Positions 26,752 to 36,279 of a stretch of 64,000 bases of DNA are shown piece by piece; within the stretch, counting starts at the first letter, position 1; the number at the start of each line of letters is the position of its first letter. The notes below the pieces were generated by a model. It had not been told where the DNA came from. It saw only the letters and a list, made by a program, of their open reading frames with translations, and did not search any database. Made by a program: the position numbers and the translations under genes. Source of the stretch: Cystobacter fuscus (GTDB lineage: Bacteria > Myxococcota > Myxococcia > Myxococcales > Myxococcaceae); assembly GCF_002305875.1 (NCBI RefSeq), contig NZ_CP022098.1, positions 4,774,001 through 4,838,000 on the forward strand. The letters run 5' to 3'.

Positions 26752-29016
26752 TCACTGTTTCGGGGCTTCGGGCCGCGAGTCCTCGGGGGCGTGGGTGCCG
26801 CCGAGCAGGCGCACGAGTGGCGCGGGGGCCCACCAGTTGAACTCCCCCATGAGCCGCATCATCGCGGGGACGATGAGCACCCGGACGAGCGTGGCGTCCA
26901 GGGCCACGGCGATGGCCATGCCCACGCCCATGGCCTTCACCACCACCGCCTGGGCGAGCGAGAACGCCGCGAACACCGCGACCATGATGGCGGCGGCGCT
27001 GGTGATGAGGCGGCCCGTGCGCTCCAGGCCCTCGGCCACCGAGTGCGCGTTGTCGTGCGTGCGCAGCCACTCCTCGCGCATGCGCGTGAGCAGCAGGACC
27101 TCGTAGTCCATGGACAGGCCGAAGAGCGCGCAGAACAGGAGGATGGGCAGCGAGGGCTCGATGGCGCGCGGCTCGAACGCGAGCAGGCCGCTCAGGTGGC
27201 CTTCCTGGAAGATCCACACCAGCGCGCCGAACGAGCCCGCGATGGACAGCAGGTTCATCAGGAGCGCCTTGAGCGGGAGGATCACCGAGCGAAGCAGCAC
27301 GAACAGCACCACGTAGGTGAGCCCCATGACGAAGAGCACCGCGTGGGGCGAGTGCCCGACGATGAAGGCCGCGCCGTCCACGTCCGCCGCCGTCTGGCCA
27401 CCCACGAGGAACTGCCCGTCACCCACCGCGCGCTCCTGGCGGATGGCGCGGACGACTTCACGGGCCTCGGCGCTCGCGGCCGCATGGGGCGTGAGCACCT
27501 GCATCACCGCGATGTTTCCCTTGATGAATGCCTCGAGCGCGAGATCGAACTCGGGCGGCCGGGCGGCGGGCTCCTCGGCCAGCGCGGCGTAGCGGTTCGC
27601 GCTGATGCCCGGGTCCAGGTCGACGATGCTCTCCACGCCCTGGACCCCGGGGAGTTTGGCCAGGCGGCGGCTCGTGGCGTACAGCGCGCGGGCGCGCTCC
27701 GGGGTGAAGGCGTCGCCCGAGGGGAACTGGACCGTCACCAGGATGCGTGTGGCGGCCTGCGAGGGAAACAGGTTCTTGAGGGCCTCGGCGCCGCGCCGTG
27801 CCTCCGTTTCGGCGGGCAGGGCGGTGATGTCCGTGGCGGCGAGCTGGAGCCGCTGGAAGGGAAGGCCAATGGCCACGAGCACGGTGAGCGTGGGCAACAG
27901 CACGAGCCAGGGGTGCTTCATCACCCACATGGCCAGCCGGTGCCAGAGGCCCTTGCCCTCGCCGAAGCGCGGAATGGGCAGGCGGCCCCAGTCCACCCGG
28001 GGGCCGAGCACGGACAGGAGCGCGGGCAGGAACGTGAGGGAGTAGATCACCGCGAACGCCACCACGACGGCCCCGCCCAGGCCCATGGCGCTCAGGTACG
28101 AGCCTGGGTAGAAGAGCAACCCCGACAGGCCCACCGCCACCGCGAGGCCGGAGAACGCCACCGCGCGGCCCGCCGTGTCCACCGTCTTCACCACCGCCGC
28201 CTCCACCGTGGCGCCGTGCTCGAGCTCGTCACGGAAGCGGCTCACGATGAAGAGCGAATAGTCGATCGCCACGCCCAGGCCGATGAGCGTCACGACGTTG
28301 ATGGTGTACTGCGCCATGTCCGTCACGTGCGCGAGCAGCATCACGCCCGACACGCCCGTCATCACCGCGAGCCCGCCCACGGCGATGGGCAGCAGCGACG
28401 CGCCCAGGGTGCGGAACACCCACAGCAGCACGATCAACGCGAGGGGGAAGGAGATGAGCTCCGCCTTGAGCAGATCATGCTCGAGCAGCCGATCCAACGC
28501 CTCCACGAAGGCGACCTTGCCCGTCACCAGCACGCCGAGCTTGTCGCTGGTGAGCGCCCGGCGCACGGTGGGGAAGGCGCGCGCCGCCTCGCGCTCGTCG
28601 CCCTTGAGCCGCACGAGCGCCAGCACGTCATGGCCGCTGGCGGAGAGGAGCCGGCTGGCGAGCTGCTCGGGGGCGCCCTGGGGGGACACCACGGCGCTCA
28701 CCTCGGGCAGCTTGCCCACGGGGCCGAGCACCTCCTCCAGTGCCTGGGTGAAGCGCGCGTCGTCCGTCTTCCACTCGTCCGAGTGGAAGATGACGGCGAG
28801 CGTGGTGTCGTTGGACGCCGCGGAGATGCCCCGCGACAGCTCCGCCGCGTGTGCCGCTTCCGTCCCCCGCACCGTGCCGGTGCTCAACTGTCCGCCGCGC
28901 AGGATGCCGAGGAGCGCGAGGACGAGCACTCCCGCGGTGAGGAGGAAGACCACGCCGCGGTGGCGGTGAACCGCCCGGCCGAGCCAGGCGAAGACGGAGG
29001 GTTCCGAGGGCGTCAT
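26752..29016 (-). CDS. MMPL-family RND transporter (candidate sterol/triterpenoid exporter)
   Basis: A 754-residue inner-membrane protein with two copies of the MMPL/SSD-like six-helix block (about 185-360 and 560-730), each preceded by a large periplasmic loop and by helix TM1 or TM7. Typical motifs are [18 protein letters not shown] and [18 protein letters not shown], with the proton-relay Asp-Tyr pair in both. Family members export lipids and hydrophobic molecules, including the hopanoid transporter HpnN and the bacterial sterol transporter BstA. It is 11 bases downstream of the cyclase gene and clearly co-transcribed, so a role in moving the cyclised triterpenoid between membranes is a reasonable inference. 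Drug export coupled to the UvrA paralogue is an alternative. Confidence 0.85.
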   Translation of the reverse strand: MTPSEPSVFAWLGRAVHRHRGVVFLLTAGVLVLALLGILRGGQLSTGTVRGTEAAHAAELSRGISAASNDTTLAVIFHSDEWKTDDARFTQALEEVLGPVGKLPEVSAVVSPQGAPEQLASRLLSASGHDVLALVRLKGDEREAARAFPTVRRALTSDKLGVLVTGKVAFVEALDRLLEHDLLKAELISFPLALIVLLWVFRTLGASLLPIAVGGLAVMTGVSGVMLLAHVTDMAQYTINVVTLIGLGVAIDYSLFIVSRFRDELEHGATVEAAVVKTVDTAGRAVAFSGLAVAVGLSGLLFYPGSYLSAMGLGGAVVVAFAVIYSLTFLPALLSVLGPRVDWGRLPIPRFGEGKGLWHRLAMWVMKHPWLVLLPTLTVLVAIGLPFQRLQLAATDITALPAETEARRGAEALKNLFPSQAATRILVTVQFPSGDAFTPERARALYATSRRLAKLPGVQGVESIVDLDPGISANRYAALAEEPAARPPEFDLALEAFIKGNIAVMQVLTPHAAASAEAREVVRAIRQERAVGDGQFLVGGQTAADVDGAAFIVGHSPHAVLFVMGLTYVVLFVLLRSVILPLKALLMNLLSIAGSFGALVWIFQEGHLSGLLAFEPRAIEPSLPILLFCALFGLSMDYEVLLLTRMREEWLRTHDNAHSVAEGLERTGRLITSAAAIMVAVFAAFSLAQAVVVKAMGVGMAIAVALDATLVRVLIVPAMMRLMGEFNWWAPAPLVRLLGGTHAPEDSRPEAPKQ

Positions 29017-29027
29017 GGACGCGCTGT

Positions 29028-30989
29028 CTACCGCACTGGCGACAGGGCCCAGAGCGGAAACACGTCGAGGTAGTGATCGTAGTGGATGCCGCTCGTCTTA
29101 TTGAACATCCCCGCGATGTGCTCCTCGGGGTAGCTGCCGTCCGGACGCTGCCGCTCCACGAGGAAGCCCAGGGCGCGCTGGACCTCGGGCGAGTCGCGCC
29201 GGCCCGCCTTGCTCAACGCGAGCACCGCCCACGACGTCATCACCGCCTGGCCCTGCTCGGCCTGCACGTAGCGCCGCTGCCGGCAGCTCTCGGGTGTCTC
29301 GCCCCAGCTCCCGTCCGCGTTCTGCTTGGAGAGCAGGAAGTCGCAGGCGCGCTGGAGGGTCGGATGACTCGGAGAGTACCCCGCGGCGACGAGGCCCCAG
29401 ATGCCGAACCACGCCCCATACGTGAAGCAGATGCCCCAGCTTCCCTCCCACGAGCCGTCCGGTCGCTGGGCCCGCTCCACGTAGCGCGCGCCGCGCTTCA
29501 TCGCCGCGTCGATCTCCTTCGCGCGTACCCCCGGGAAGCGCTCCCGGAAGCGCGCCAGCGCCTGCATGCAGGACGAGCTGCACTCGACGTAGGACGGGTC
29601 GATCATGATGTCCGAGAAGCAATCGGACGGGTTGAGCAGCTCGAGCCACTTGGGGCCGCGCGTGAGCTCGTACGTGGCCCAGCCGCCGTCCTCGTTCTGC
29701 ATGGACAGCATCAGGTCCACCGCGTCCGTGAGCCGCTCCTGGGACAGGGGCGAGTCGACGAAGGGCTCGAGCGCGAGCGCCGCCTTGAGGCCCTCGGCGG
29801 TGCAGTCGCTGATGGGCCAGCCGTGGTCGCGCGTGGAGAAGGGCCAGCCGCCCTTGGAGCGGTGGCGGTAGTAGCGCTCGGCGTTGGGCGTGTCCTCGCG
29901 CACCTGGCTGCGGTCGATGAAGTCGAAGACCGAGCGCAAGAACGGCAGGTTCTCCTGGATGCGGCCGCTGGCGACCACCGCCTGGGCGGCGAACGCCGTG
30001 TCCCAGAGCTCCGAGGAGTTGTAGCCATTCATCTTCACGCCGTCCGGCCCCTTCCACAGGTAGTCGGGGAGCTGGGCGAGGTGGGCCCGCAGCTCGGCGC
30101 CGCCGGGACGCTCGAAGTGCCACACCAGCACGTGCAAGAGCTTGTTCACCGGGCCGATGCAGATGTAGCGCGTGTTCTCGTCCTCCTGGCGGATGTGATC
30201 CAACACGAAGGACAGGGAGCGCTCGCGCAGCCGCGTGGACGCCTGGGTCTCATAGACACCCATGAGCCAGTTGGCCGCGAGCACGAGCGCCGAGCGCGGC
30301 ACCTGCGAGTCGGTGGGCGACACGCGCGTGCGCTGGGCCGGCCAGTCGATCTGCTCGTAGGGCGTCGTGTACAGCTCCCGGCGCAACTGCTGGAGCAGGG
30401 GCGAGTCGGGGATGCGCGCCTTCTTGCCGTAGAGCCAGCTCATGGGCAGGTAGACCATGCGGCAGTGGCACCAGAAGCGCGAGGGGTGCACGGGAAGCGC
30501 CTCGGGCAGCAGCCACAGCTCGGGCAGGAGCGGATCCAACCCCTCGTACTCGTGCAGGCGGAGCACCGAGAGGAAGAACTTGCCCCAGGGCGCGGAGGTG
30601 AGCGCGCCTCCGTGCGCGAGGATCCACTGGCGCGCGGACGTGGCGGCGGGGTCCTCCGCGCTCACGCCGAGCAGACGCAGGGCCACGTAGCAGAGGGTGG
30701 AGGTGAAGACGTAGCTGGACGCCTCCACGTGCAGACCGAAGCCGCCGTCCTTGTTCTGCACGCCCTTGAGGTAGCGCACCATGCCCTCGCGCGTGGCGGC
30801 ATCGAGCTCGAGCCCCACGGCGTGCGCGGTGCCCACGTACATGGGCAGCATGAAGAGGGGACCGCCATAGTCGCCCTTGAGCGAGCCCTCCGGGGAGAGC
30901 AGCTCCGAGAGGTGGGTGATGGCGGCGGAGAGGGAGGAGTCGACCGTGCGCCGCGCGCCGGCAGTGGAATCAGGAGCCATGTTGCGCAT
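29028..30989 (-). CDS. 2,3-oxidosqualene cyclase, cycloartenol synthase type
   Basis: A 653-residue terpene cyclase/mutase of two alpha-barrel domains with QW repeats (QNKDGGFG, QNEDGGWATYE, QRPDGSWEGSWG, QNADGSWGE, QRPDGSYPEE). The acid motif is SDCTAE with Asp395, as in oxidosqualene cyclases; the DXDD motif of squalene-hopene cyclases is absent. Residues aligned with the plant cycloartenol synthase determinants Tyr410, His477 and Ile481 are Tyr323 (GYNSSELWDT), His389 and Ile393 (DHGWPISDCTAE). The enzyme should cyclise (S)-2,3-oxidosqualene to cycloartenol at the membrane. Stigmatella is known to make cycloartenol. ATG 30989 has AAGGAA about 7 bases upstream. It lies 17 bases downstream of the gene that would make its substrate. 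Confidence 0.9.
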   Translation of the reverse strand: MRNMAPDSTAGARRTVDSSLSAAITHLSELLSPEGSLKGDYGGPLFMLPMYVGTAHAVGLELDAATREGMVRYLKGVQNKDGGFGLHVEASSYVFTSTLCYVALRLLGVSAEDPAATSARQWILAHGGALTSAPWGKFFLSVLRLHEYEGLDPLLPELWLLPEALPVHPSRFWCHCRMVYLPMSWLYGKKARIPDSPLLQQLRRELYTTPYEQIDWPAQRTRVSPTDSQVPRSALVLAANWLMGVYETQASTRLRERSLSFVLDHIRQEDENTRYICIGPVNKLLHVLVWHFERPGGAELRAHLAQLPDYLWKGPDGVKMNGYNSSELWDTAFAAQAVVASGRIQENLPFLRSVFDFIDRSQVREDTPNAERYYRHRSKGGWPFSTRDHGWPISDCTAEGLKAALALEPFVDSPLSQERLTDAVDLMLSMQNEDGGWATYELTRGPKWLELLNPSDCFSDIMIDPSYVECSSSCMQALARFRERFPGVRAKEIDAAMKRGARYVERAQRPDGSWEGSWGICFTYGAWFGIWGLVAAGYSPSHPTLQRACDFLLSKQNADGSWGETPESCRQRRYVQAEQGQAVMTSWAVLALSKAGRRDSPEVQRALGFLVERQRPDGSYPEEHIAGMFNKTSGIHYDHYLDVFPLWALSPVR

Positions 30990-31006
30990 GTGCGTGTTCC
31001 TTCGCG

Positions 31007-34000
31007 TTACCCGGCCGAGAGGCGTTGGTGGTGGTTGGGCGCCTGGAGCCAGAGCTCCGCGTAGCGGGCCTGGAGCGTGGTGTCATCGGCGTGGTGGTTC
31101 ATGCAGTCGGTGATGAGCGCCTCCACCTCCGCGCGGGGAATCTTCACCGGCTGGCCCGCGACGAACATGGCGTCGTTGCCCCGGGCGAGCACGAGCGTGC
31201 GCGCCGCCATCCACAGCGGCAGCAGGCAGAAGAGCCGCAACTGGGGCGCGGTGGCGGGGATGGCGAGCGCATAGCTCAGCCCGTCGTCGAGGTTCTTCCG
31301 GGCGATCTCGAAGAGCGGCGCGACGGCGGCGTGCGCCCGGGCACGCTGCGCGGGGTCCGTCAGCTCCGCCACGCCCAGGCCGCCCGCGGCGCACAGGGCG
31401 CGGGGGATGAAGGACCAGCCCCGCTCCTCGCGATCGTCCGTCACGTCCTTGAGGATGTTGACGAGCTGGAGCCCGGTGCCGAAGGCCTCCGCGTGCAGGC
31501 GCATCGTCTGGGCCTGCTCCGGCGTCACCTCGCCGCCCAGCTCCTCCAGGAACAGCTCCGTCGTCAGGTGGCCCACGGTGCCCGCCACGAAGTAGCAGTA
31601 GCGCTCCAGGTCGGCCACCGTGTGCAGCGCCACGATGTCGTCGGCGCCGCGCTCCCGGTGGGCGTAGATGGCCATGCCGCGCGCCATCTCCGACGTCCAG
31701 CGCGCCAGGCTCGCCTGGATGTTCTCCGGCAGCGTGTGGAAGACGCGCATGACGGTGGGCAGGGCGCGCGACAGGGCCAGCTCGGCGTCCTGGCCCACAA
31801 TGGGCTTGAACGCCTCGGTGAAGGCCTCCGGCTCCTTGTGGCCGCGCAGCACGTCCAGGAAGCACGCGAAGAGCGGCTCCTTGGCGGCGAGCGGCACGGA
31901 CGGGTGGTCCTCGATGGTGTCGGCGACGCGGCACAGCAGGTAGCCCAGCGTCATGGCCACCTCGAGGTTGCCGGGCAGCAGGGCGATGGGCCGCGCGAAG
32001 GTGCGCGAGACCTCGCCGAGGCTCTCCTTGCAGAAGATCCAATCCGCCTCGGAGCGGCCGGAAGGAACGGACGGAGCGGAGGTCGCGCGGCGCAGGGGCT
32101 CGGGCCGCTCGCGCCGCAGGGTCTCGTAGAGCGCGAGTGCGTCGAGGCTCTCCGCGCACTCCTCCCAGGGCGCGACCTGGAACGGGCCTCGTGCCTCGTC
32201 GTGGAGGCCCTCGGCGAGCGCCGTCGCGAGCAGGGCCTCCGCGGCCTCCATCGCCTCGGGGTAGGGGGCGCGCACGGAGATCAGGGCCTGGAGCGCGATC
32301 GCCGTGAGCCACCGGCGCTCGGCGTCCCCCTGGACGGGGATTCCTTCCGTGAAGGCACCGTCCTCGGCCTGCCGCTCGACGAGCCAGCGCGCCGCGCGGC
32401 GCAGCCGGGAGTGCGTGGTGGGTCCCCTGGCGGCGAGCAGGGCCTCCATGGCCCACGCCGTGGCGGCGACACGGCCCTCGGAGCCGAGGGGGGCCCAGGA
32501 GCCGTCGGGCGACTGCGTCTCGCTCAGCCAGCGGGCCGCGCGCTCGAGCGCGGGAGTGATGCGCGCGTCGAACATGCCGGGCTGCCGGCGCTGGATGATC
32601 TTCAACGCCTCGCAGGCCAGGGCGGTGGCGCGCAGCTCCCCCACGCCCCGGCCGCCCGCGCGCGTCCTGTCGAAGGTCCGGGCCGCGAAGCCGCCGGCCA
32701 TCGTCTGGCACCCGAGCAACACGTCCACGCCCTCGGAGATGCCCACGATGGGCTCCTGCACCCAGGTGGAGCCGCCCAGCAGCAGGTGGAAGAGTCCGGC
32801 GAGGTCCGCCGTGGCGATGGAGGGCGGCTGGGCACCCGGAGCCTCGTGCTCCTCGAGCTCGAGCAGGCGCCGCAGGCCCTCGTGCGCGAGGTGGCGGCGC
32901 CACAGGCTCATCCGCGCCGAGATGCCCGCGCGCATGTCCGTGCGGGTGATGGCGCGCATGACGCGGATCGCCCCCGCGCGCAGCATGTCATCCGGCCGCT
33001 GCTTGAGCTGCGTGGCGAAGGACTCCAGCTCCCGGAGGAGGAAATCCGTGGCCTGCTCCATGGCCTGGGCGAGCGGCGGGGGCGGGGCCTGGCGGCGCGG
33101 GGAGGGCTCTCCCTCCTCCGCCTCGCTCCGGAGCATGTCCCGCACGGGGATGAACTCCTTGAGCAGGGGAATGGGGTGGGTGGGGGTGCCACGTCCGCGG
33201 TAGCGCTGATGCACCCCGCCCGGCACGAGGCTGGCGGCGGGCCACTGCATCCACTCGCCATACGCGGCCAGCTCGGTGGACACACTCTTGAGCCCGCCGC
33301 GGCGTATCGCCGAGCGCGCCGTGCTGTTCATGGCCTCCGCGGCGATGCGCATGAAGATGCCGCCGAAGCTCGACGTGCGCTCCTCCTGGCCACAGAGGAT
33401 GCGCATCGTCTGGCCGCGCGCCTCGGCGTTCTCGCGCAGCACGTCGAACATGGCCTCGCGCACGCCCGTGGCGCTCGGATCCTCGCGTCGGAAGCAGTGG
33501 TAGAGAGCGCTGGCGAGCAGCTCCGGCACGTAGCCGCGGCGCTCCTCGGCGTAGCGCTCGAGGTCCTCGTGCGCGGCCACGCTGCGCGCGTCGAGGAAGC
33601 CCATGCTCAGGCCGATGGCGGTCATCGGGTGCACGTGGCCGAGCGCGTCGCCCACGAGCGCGACGTGGCCCCGGCCGAAGTCGGAGCGCGGACGGAAGCG
33701 GTTGGCGGCCCAGGTGACGGGGCCCTCGGCGAGCGCGCGCCGGAAGGCGGGCAGCAGCGCGGGAGGCAACACCGGGCTGAAGGCATCCCACAGGAAGGTG
33801 GGGTTGCGCTGGGCCGCGCCGTAGCGCAGGGGCACGTCCAGGCAGCCCCGCACCCGATCGGGGCCGATCCGGTAGAGGAGCGCCGGTCCGGGACCGCCGA
33901 GCAGCACGTGCCCGAAGCCCTCGAAGGGCAGCTCCAGTCCGCGCAGCTCCACCGAGGCCATATAGGAGAGCAGCGTGCTGTTCTCCTCCAGGCCGAGCTG

Positions 34001-34498
34001 CCGGCGCACCACGGACGCCCGTCCATCCGCCCCGATGATGCGCGCCGCGGTGACCTCCACCTGGGCGCCCCGCTCCCGGTCATCCACGCGCAGCACGTGC
34101 CCTTCCATGCCCGCCAGCCGTGCGTACGTCACCAGCTCCACGCCCGCCAGGCCCGCGGCCTCCTCGCGCAGCCCCTCGACCAGGGTGTCGTGGGCACACG
34201 TGAGCGCCACGCCCTGGGGGTAGGCCATCTCGATGGGCGTGCTGCCATCGTCCGGGAAGATCTTGAAGCCGAAGCTCGTGCGGGCGTGGGCCCAGTCCGA
34301 GCGGCGGATGCGCAGCGAGTCGAGCACGCCGACCCCCGGGGGGTGGATGAACTCGCCCGCGAAGCGCCGACACGCTTGCGGATTGGCCTCGAGCACGAGC
34401 ACCCGCGCGCCCCGGTGGGCGAAGGCGATGGCGGTGACCAGTCCCGCGGGCCCTCCGCCGATGACCGCCACGTCGTAGTGCTTTCGTGTGAATCTCAT
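31007..34498 (-). CDS. squalene epoxidase-like / squalene synthase fusion
   Basis: A 1,163-residue fusion. Residues 1-~420 are an FAD monooxygenase: VIGGGPAGLVTA (dinucleotide fold), GADGRASVVRRQLG (DG motif), ALVGDALGHVHP with Asp284 (GD motif). Residues ~480-810 form a helical region with QW-like repeats (QSPDGSWAP, QAEDGAFTE) resembling half of a terpene-cyclase barrel but lacking catalytic acids. Residues ~815-1150 are a squalene/phytoene synthase with both Asp-rich motifs, DTIED (860-864) and KDVTDD (Asp1018, 1021, 1022). It could make squalene from farnesyl diphosphate and epoxidise it. Plain squalene or phytoene synthesis plus another oxidation is possible. ATG 34498 is chosen because the flavin fold begins right after it; the ribosome site is weak. 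Confidence 0.85.
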   Translation of the reverse strand: MRFTRKHYDVAVIGGGPAGLVTAIAFAHRGARVLVLEANPQACRRFAGEFIHPPGVGVLDSLRIRRSDWAHARTSFGFKIFPDDGSTPIEMAYPQGVALTCAHDTLVEGLREEAAGLAGVELVTYARLAGMEGHVLRVDDRERGAQVEVTAARIIGADGRASVVRRQLGLEENSTLLSYMASVELRGLELPFEGFGHVLLGGPGPALLYRIGPDRVRGCLDVPLRYGAAQRNPTFLWDAFSPVLPPALLPAFRRALAEGPVTWAANRFRPRSDFGRGHVALVGDALGHVHPMTAIGLSMGFLDARSVAAHEDLERYAEERRGYVPELLASALYHCFRREDPSATGVREAMFDVLRENAEARGQTMRILCGQEERTSSFGGIFMRIAAEAMNSTARSAIRRGGLKSVSTELAAYGEWMQWPAASLVPGGVHQRYRGRGTPTHPIPLLKEFIPVRDMLRSEAEEGEPSPRRQAPPPPLAQAMEQATDFLLRELESFATQLKQRPDDMLRAGAIRVMRAITRTDMRAGISARMSLWRRHLAHEGLRRLLELEEHEAPGAQPPSIATADLAGLFHLLLGGSTWVQEPIVGISEGVDVLLGCQTMAGGFAARTFDRTRAGGRGVGELRATALACEALKIIQRRQPGMFDARITPALERAARWLSETQSPDGSWAPLGSEGRVAATAWAMEALLAARGPTTHSRLRRAARWLVERQAEDGAFTEGIPVQGDAERRWLTAIALQALISVRAPYPEAMEAAEALLATALAEGLHDEARGPFQVAPWEECAESLDALALYETLRRERPEPLRRATSAPSVPSGRSEADWIFCKESLGEVSRTFARPIALLPGNLEVAMTLGYLLCRVADTIEDHPSVPLAAKEPLFACFLDVLRGHKEPEAFTEAFKPIVGQDAELALSRALPTVMRVFHTLPENIQASLARWTSEMARGMAIYAHRERGADDIVALHTVADLERYCYFVAGTVGHLTTELFLEELGGEVTPEQAQTMRLHAEAFGTGLQLVNILKDVTDDREERGWSFIPRALCAAGGLGVAELTDPAQRARAHAAVAPLFEIARKNLDDGLSYALAIPATAPQLRLFCLLPLWMAARTLVLARGNDAMFVAGQPVKIPRAEVEALITDCMNHHADDTTLQARYAELWLQAPNHHQRLSAG

Positions 34499-34934
34499 CG
34501 TCGCAATCCGTTCCATGCCGCGCGTGGCGGCGTCATCGAGAGGCCAGGAGCCGAGACCCGAGCCATGGCGGATGCCGACCCGGCCGAACCGGCACTCGCA
34601 CTCATGACTGGCCTCATGGACAGGCTCCTGGACGGGCGAAAGAACTCCAGGTTGCGTCCTGTAGCAAACCGCGTGATGGATCGCGAGGCCATCGACAGTG
34701 GTCCAGGTTCCCGAGCAATGAATGGACCCGAGTGGTGACACGGGCCCGTCACCACGGGAGCGCCATGGACGGGCCATTGACTCCCGCGTCAGCCCCTTGG
34801 GTCGCGTGCCTCCAGGCAGAGCAGGAGGGCAGGGGCCTCGCGTGGGTGCGTCTTGCCAGCACCTCTCGACGCTCTACCCTGAAATGGGAGGGCCGTAGCG
34901 CATCGCGCGACCCTGAGTAGAAAGGAGAAACGTC
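34499..34934. other. divergent intergenic region between sterol unit and hsp20 gene
   Basis: About 436 bases with no supported gene. It must contain the promoter of the four-gene sterol unit (minus strand) and that of the small heat shock gene. A weak sigma-A-like pair for the latter is listed separately. No riboswitch or clear operator was recognised. Confidence 0.5.
34853..34880 (+). promoter_or_regulatory. weak sigma-A-like promoter for hsp20
   Basis: TTGCCA (34853-34858), a 16-base spacer and TACCCT (34875-34880) lie 54 bases upstream of the Hsp20 start. The -35 is fair (5 of 6), the -10 poor (3 of 6). No CIRCE element was seen nearby. Confidence 0.3.
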
Positions 34935-35441
34935 ATGTCTGATCTTCCCGTGCGTCGAGGCAGTGGTACTTCGTCCCTGGGTCGATGGCCAAGGACGGCC
35001 GATCCCTTCGAGCAGATGAAGGAATTGATGGGATTCGATCCGTTCGACCAGGTGGATCGCCTGTTGGGGGCCGACCGGTCGTGGAGCTTCACCCCAGCCT
35101 TCGAGGTGAAGGAGACGAAGGACTCGTACATCTTCAAGGCGGATCTTCCCGGCATCAGGGAGGAGGATCTGGAGATCTCCCTCACCGGAGACCGGCTCAC
35201 CATCAGCGGCAAGCGAGAGAACGAGAAGAAGGAGGAATCCGACCGTTTCTACGCCTATGAGCGCAGCTTCGGCTCCTTCAGCCGTTCGTTCACCCTGCCG
35301 GAAGGGGTGGACGCGGAGCACTGCAACGCGGACCTGAAGGACGGCGTGCTCAACCTGCGGCTGCCCAAGGTGCCCGAGGTGCAGCCCAAGCGCATCCAGG
35401 TGAGCAGCGGCTCGAAGGACAAGGGCCACGTGAAGGCCTGA
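34935..35441 (+). CDS. small heat shock protein, Hsp20/alpha-crystallin family
   Basis: A 168-residue cytoplasmic ATP-independent holdase chaperone. The N-terminal arm (DPFEQMKELMGFDPFDQVDRLL) is typical for class A bacterial sHsps. The alpha-crystallin domain runs from ~50 to 150 (FEVKETKDSYIFKADLPG, LTISGKRE, FGSFSRSFTLPEGVD, LKDGVLNLRLPKV). The C-terminal tail has no clear IXI motif. It resembles SP21/HspA of Stigmatella, a stress and fruiting-body protein. AAAGGAGAAACGTC directly before the ATG is a strong ribosome site. A good hairpin follows the gene, so it is monocistronic. Confidence 0.93.
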   Translation: MSDLPVRRGSGTSSLGRWPRTADPFEQMKELMGFDPFDQVDRLLGADRSWSFTPAFEVKETKDSYIFKADLPGIREEDLEISLTGDRLTISGKRENEKKEESDRFYAYERSFGSFSRSFTLPEGVDAEHCNADLKDGVLNLRLPKVPEVQPKRIQVSSGSKDKGHVKA

Positions 35442-35450
35442 GGCCGCGTG

Positions 35451-35478
35451 GGAGGCGGGTACACGCTCCCGCCTCCCG
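35451..35478 (+). terminator. hairpin terminator after hsp20
   Basis: GGGAGGCGGG and CCCGCCTCCC form a perfect 10-bp stem around an 8-base loop, starting 10 bases after the stop codon. There is no T-run, as is common in high-GC terminators. Confidence 0.6.
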
Positions 35479-35541
35479 GCATCGCCGCTGGACTTCTTCC
35501 TGGCTCGTGGATAGAGCCCGGACACCTTCCGGGCCCCCTCC

Positions 35542-36279
35542 ATGAGCCTCTCACCGCCTGTCACCACCCCTTCCCACGTCACCTCCTCGCTGCGTGAGCT
35601 TGGCTATGCCGTGCTCGACCGGGCGGGACTGTGTGAACACGTGGGGACTTCGGCCGCCGCGCTCGAGGCCCTGCGTCCGACCTGGAACGAGCTGCCGCCC
35701 GACGCCTACCTGCGCGACGGGGGCCGCTATCGCTCGCGCCGGCATTCGTGCTTCGTCGTCGAGGGGGCGGCCGTCACCCAGGTGCCCCACCGCGCGCACT
35801 GGCAGCCGGTCGAATACAACGCGCTGCACGGCGGGCTGGAGCGCTGGTTCGAGCCCATGACGCCGACCGTGGTCGCGCAGCCCGTCTGGCCGCGCCTGTT
35901 GAGCCGGCTCGCCGCGTATTGCTCCGAGCTGCGGGGCGCGCGGCCCTGGTTCGTCGAGGCGCACCAATTCCGCATCGACACGACGGATGGCATTGGCCGG
36001 CCGACGCCCGAGGGAGCGCATCGGGATGGCGTGGACTTCGTCGCCGTCCTGCTCATCGGGCGCGAGGGCATCAAGGGCGGAGAGACGCGGGTGTTCGAGG
36101 CCCATGGCCCCCACGGCATCCGCTTCACGCTGACCGAGCCCTGGTCGCTGCTCCTGCTCGATGACGAGCGCGTCATCCACGAGAGCACGCCCATCCAGCC
36201 GCTGGCCGGGCAGGGGCACCGGGATACGCTGGTGCTGACCTTCCGTGCCAACGGTTTCCAGGGTCCCCCCACCCCGTAG
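35542..36279 (+). CDS. 2-oxoglutarate/Fe(II) dioxygenase family protein
   Basis: A 245-residue protein of the 2OG-Fe dioxygenase family that includes L-isoleucine 4-hydroxylase-type amino-acid hydroxylases. The iron ligands are probably the His and Asp of AHRDGVDF and the late His of RVIHESTPI; the Arg after it (GHRDTLVLTFR) would bind 2-oxoglutarate. The fold is a cytoplasmic jelly-roll. A free amino acid or a related small molecule is the likely substrate, but none is indicated by context. The start ATG 35542 has no strong ribosome site. The neighbours on both sides appear to be separate units. Confidence 0.78.
   Translation: MSLSPPVTTPSHVTSSLRELGYAVLDRAGLCEHVGTSAAALEALRPTWNELPPDAYLRDGGRYRSRRHSCFVVEGAAVTQVPHRAHWQPVEYNALHGGLERWFEPMTPTVVAQPVWPRLLSRLAAYCSELRGARPWFVEAHQFRIDTTDGIGRPTPEGAHRDGVDFVAVLLIGREGIKGGETRVFEAHGPHGIRFTLTEPWSLLLLDDERVIHESTPIQPLAGQGHRDTLVLTFRANGFQGPPTP

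Noticed and set aside
29028-30989. Squalene-hopene cyclase
   Set aside because: The DXDD motif is absent; DCTAE and the neighbouring residues are those of oxidosqualene cyclases.
31025-34738. A 1,237-residue open frame on the plus strand opposite the sterol fusion gene
   Set aside because: Its product is His/Arg/Glu/Gly-rich with no domain, and it exactly shadows a well-supported gene; high GC keeps such frames open.
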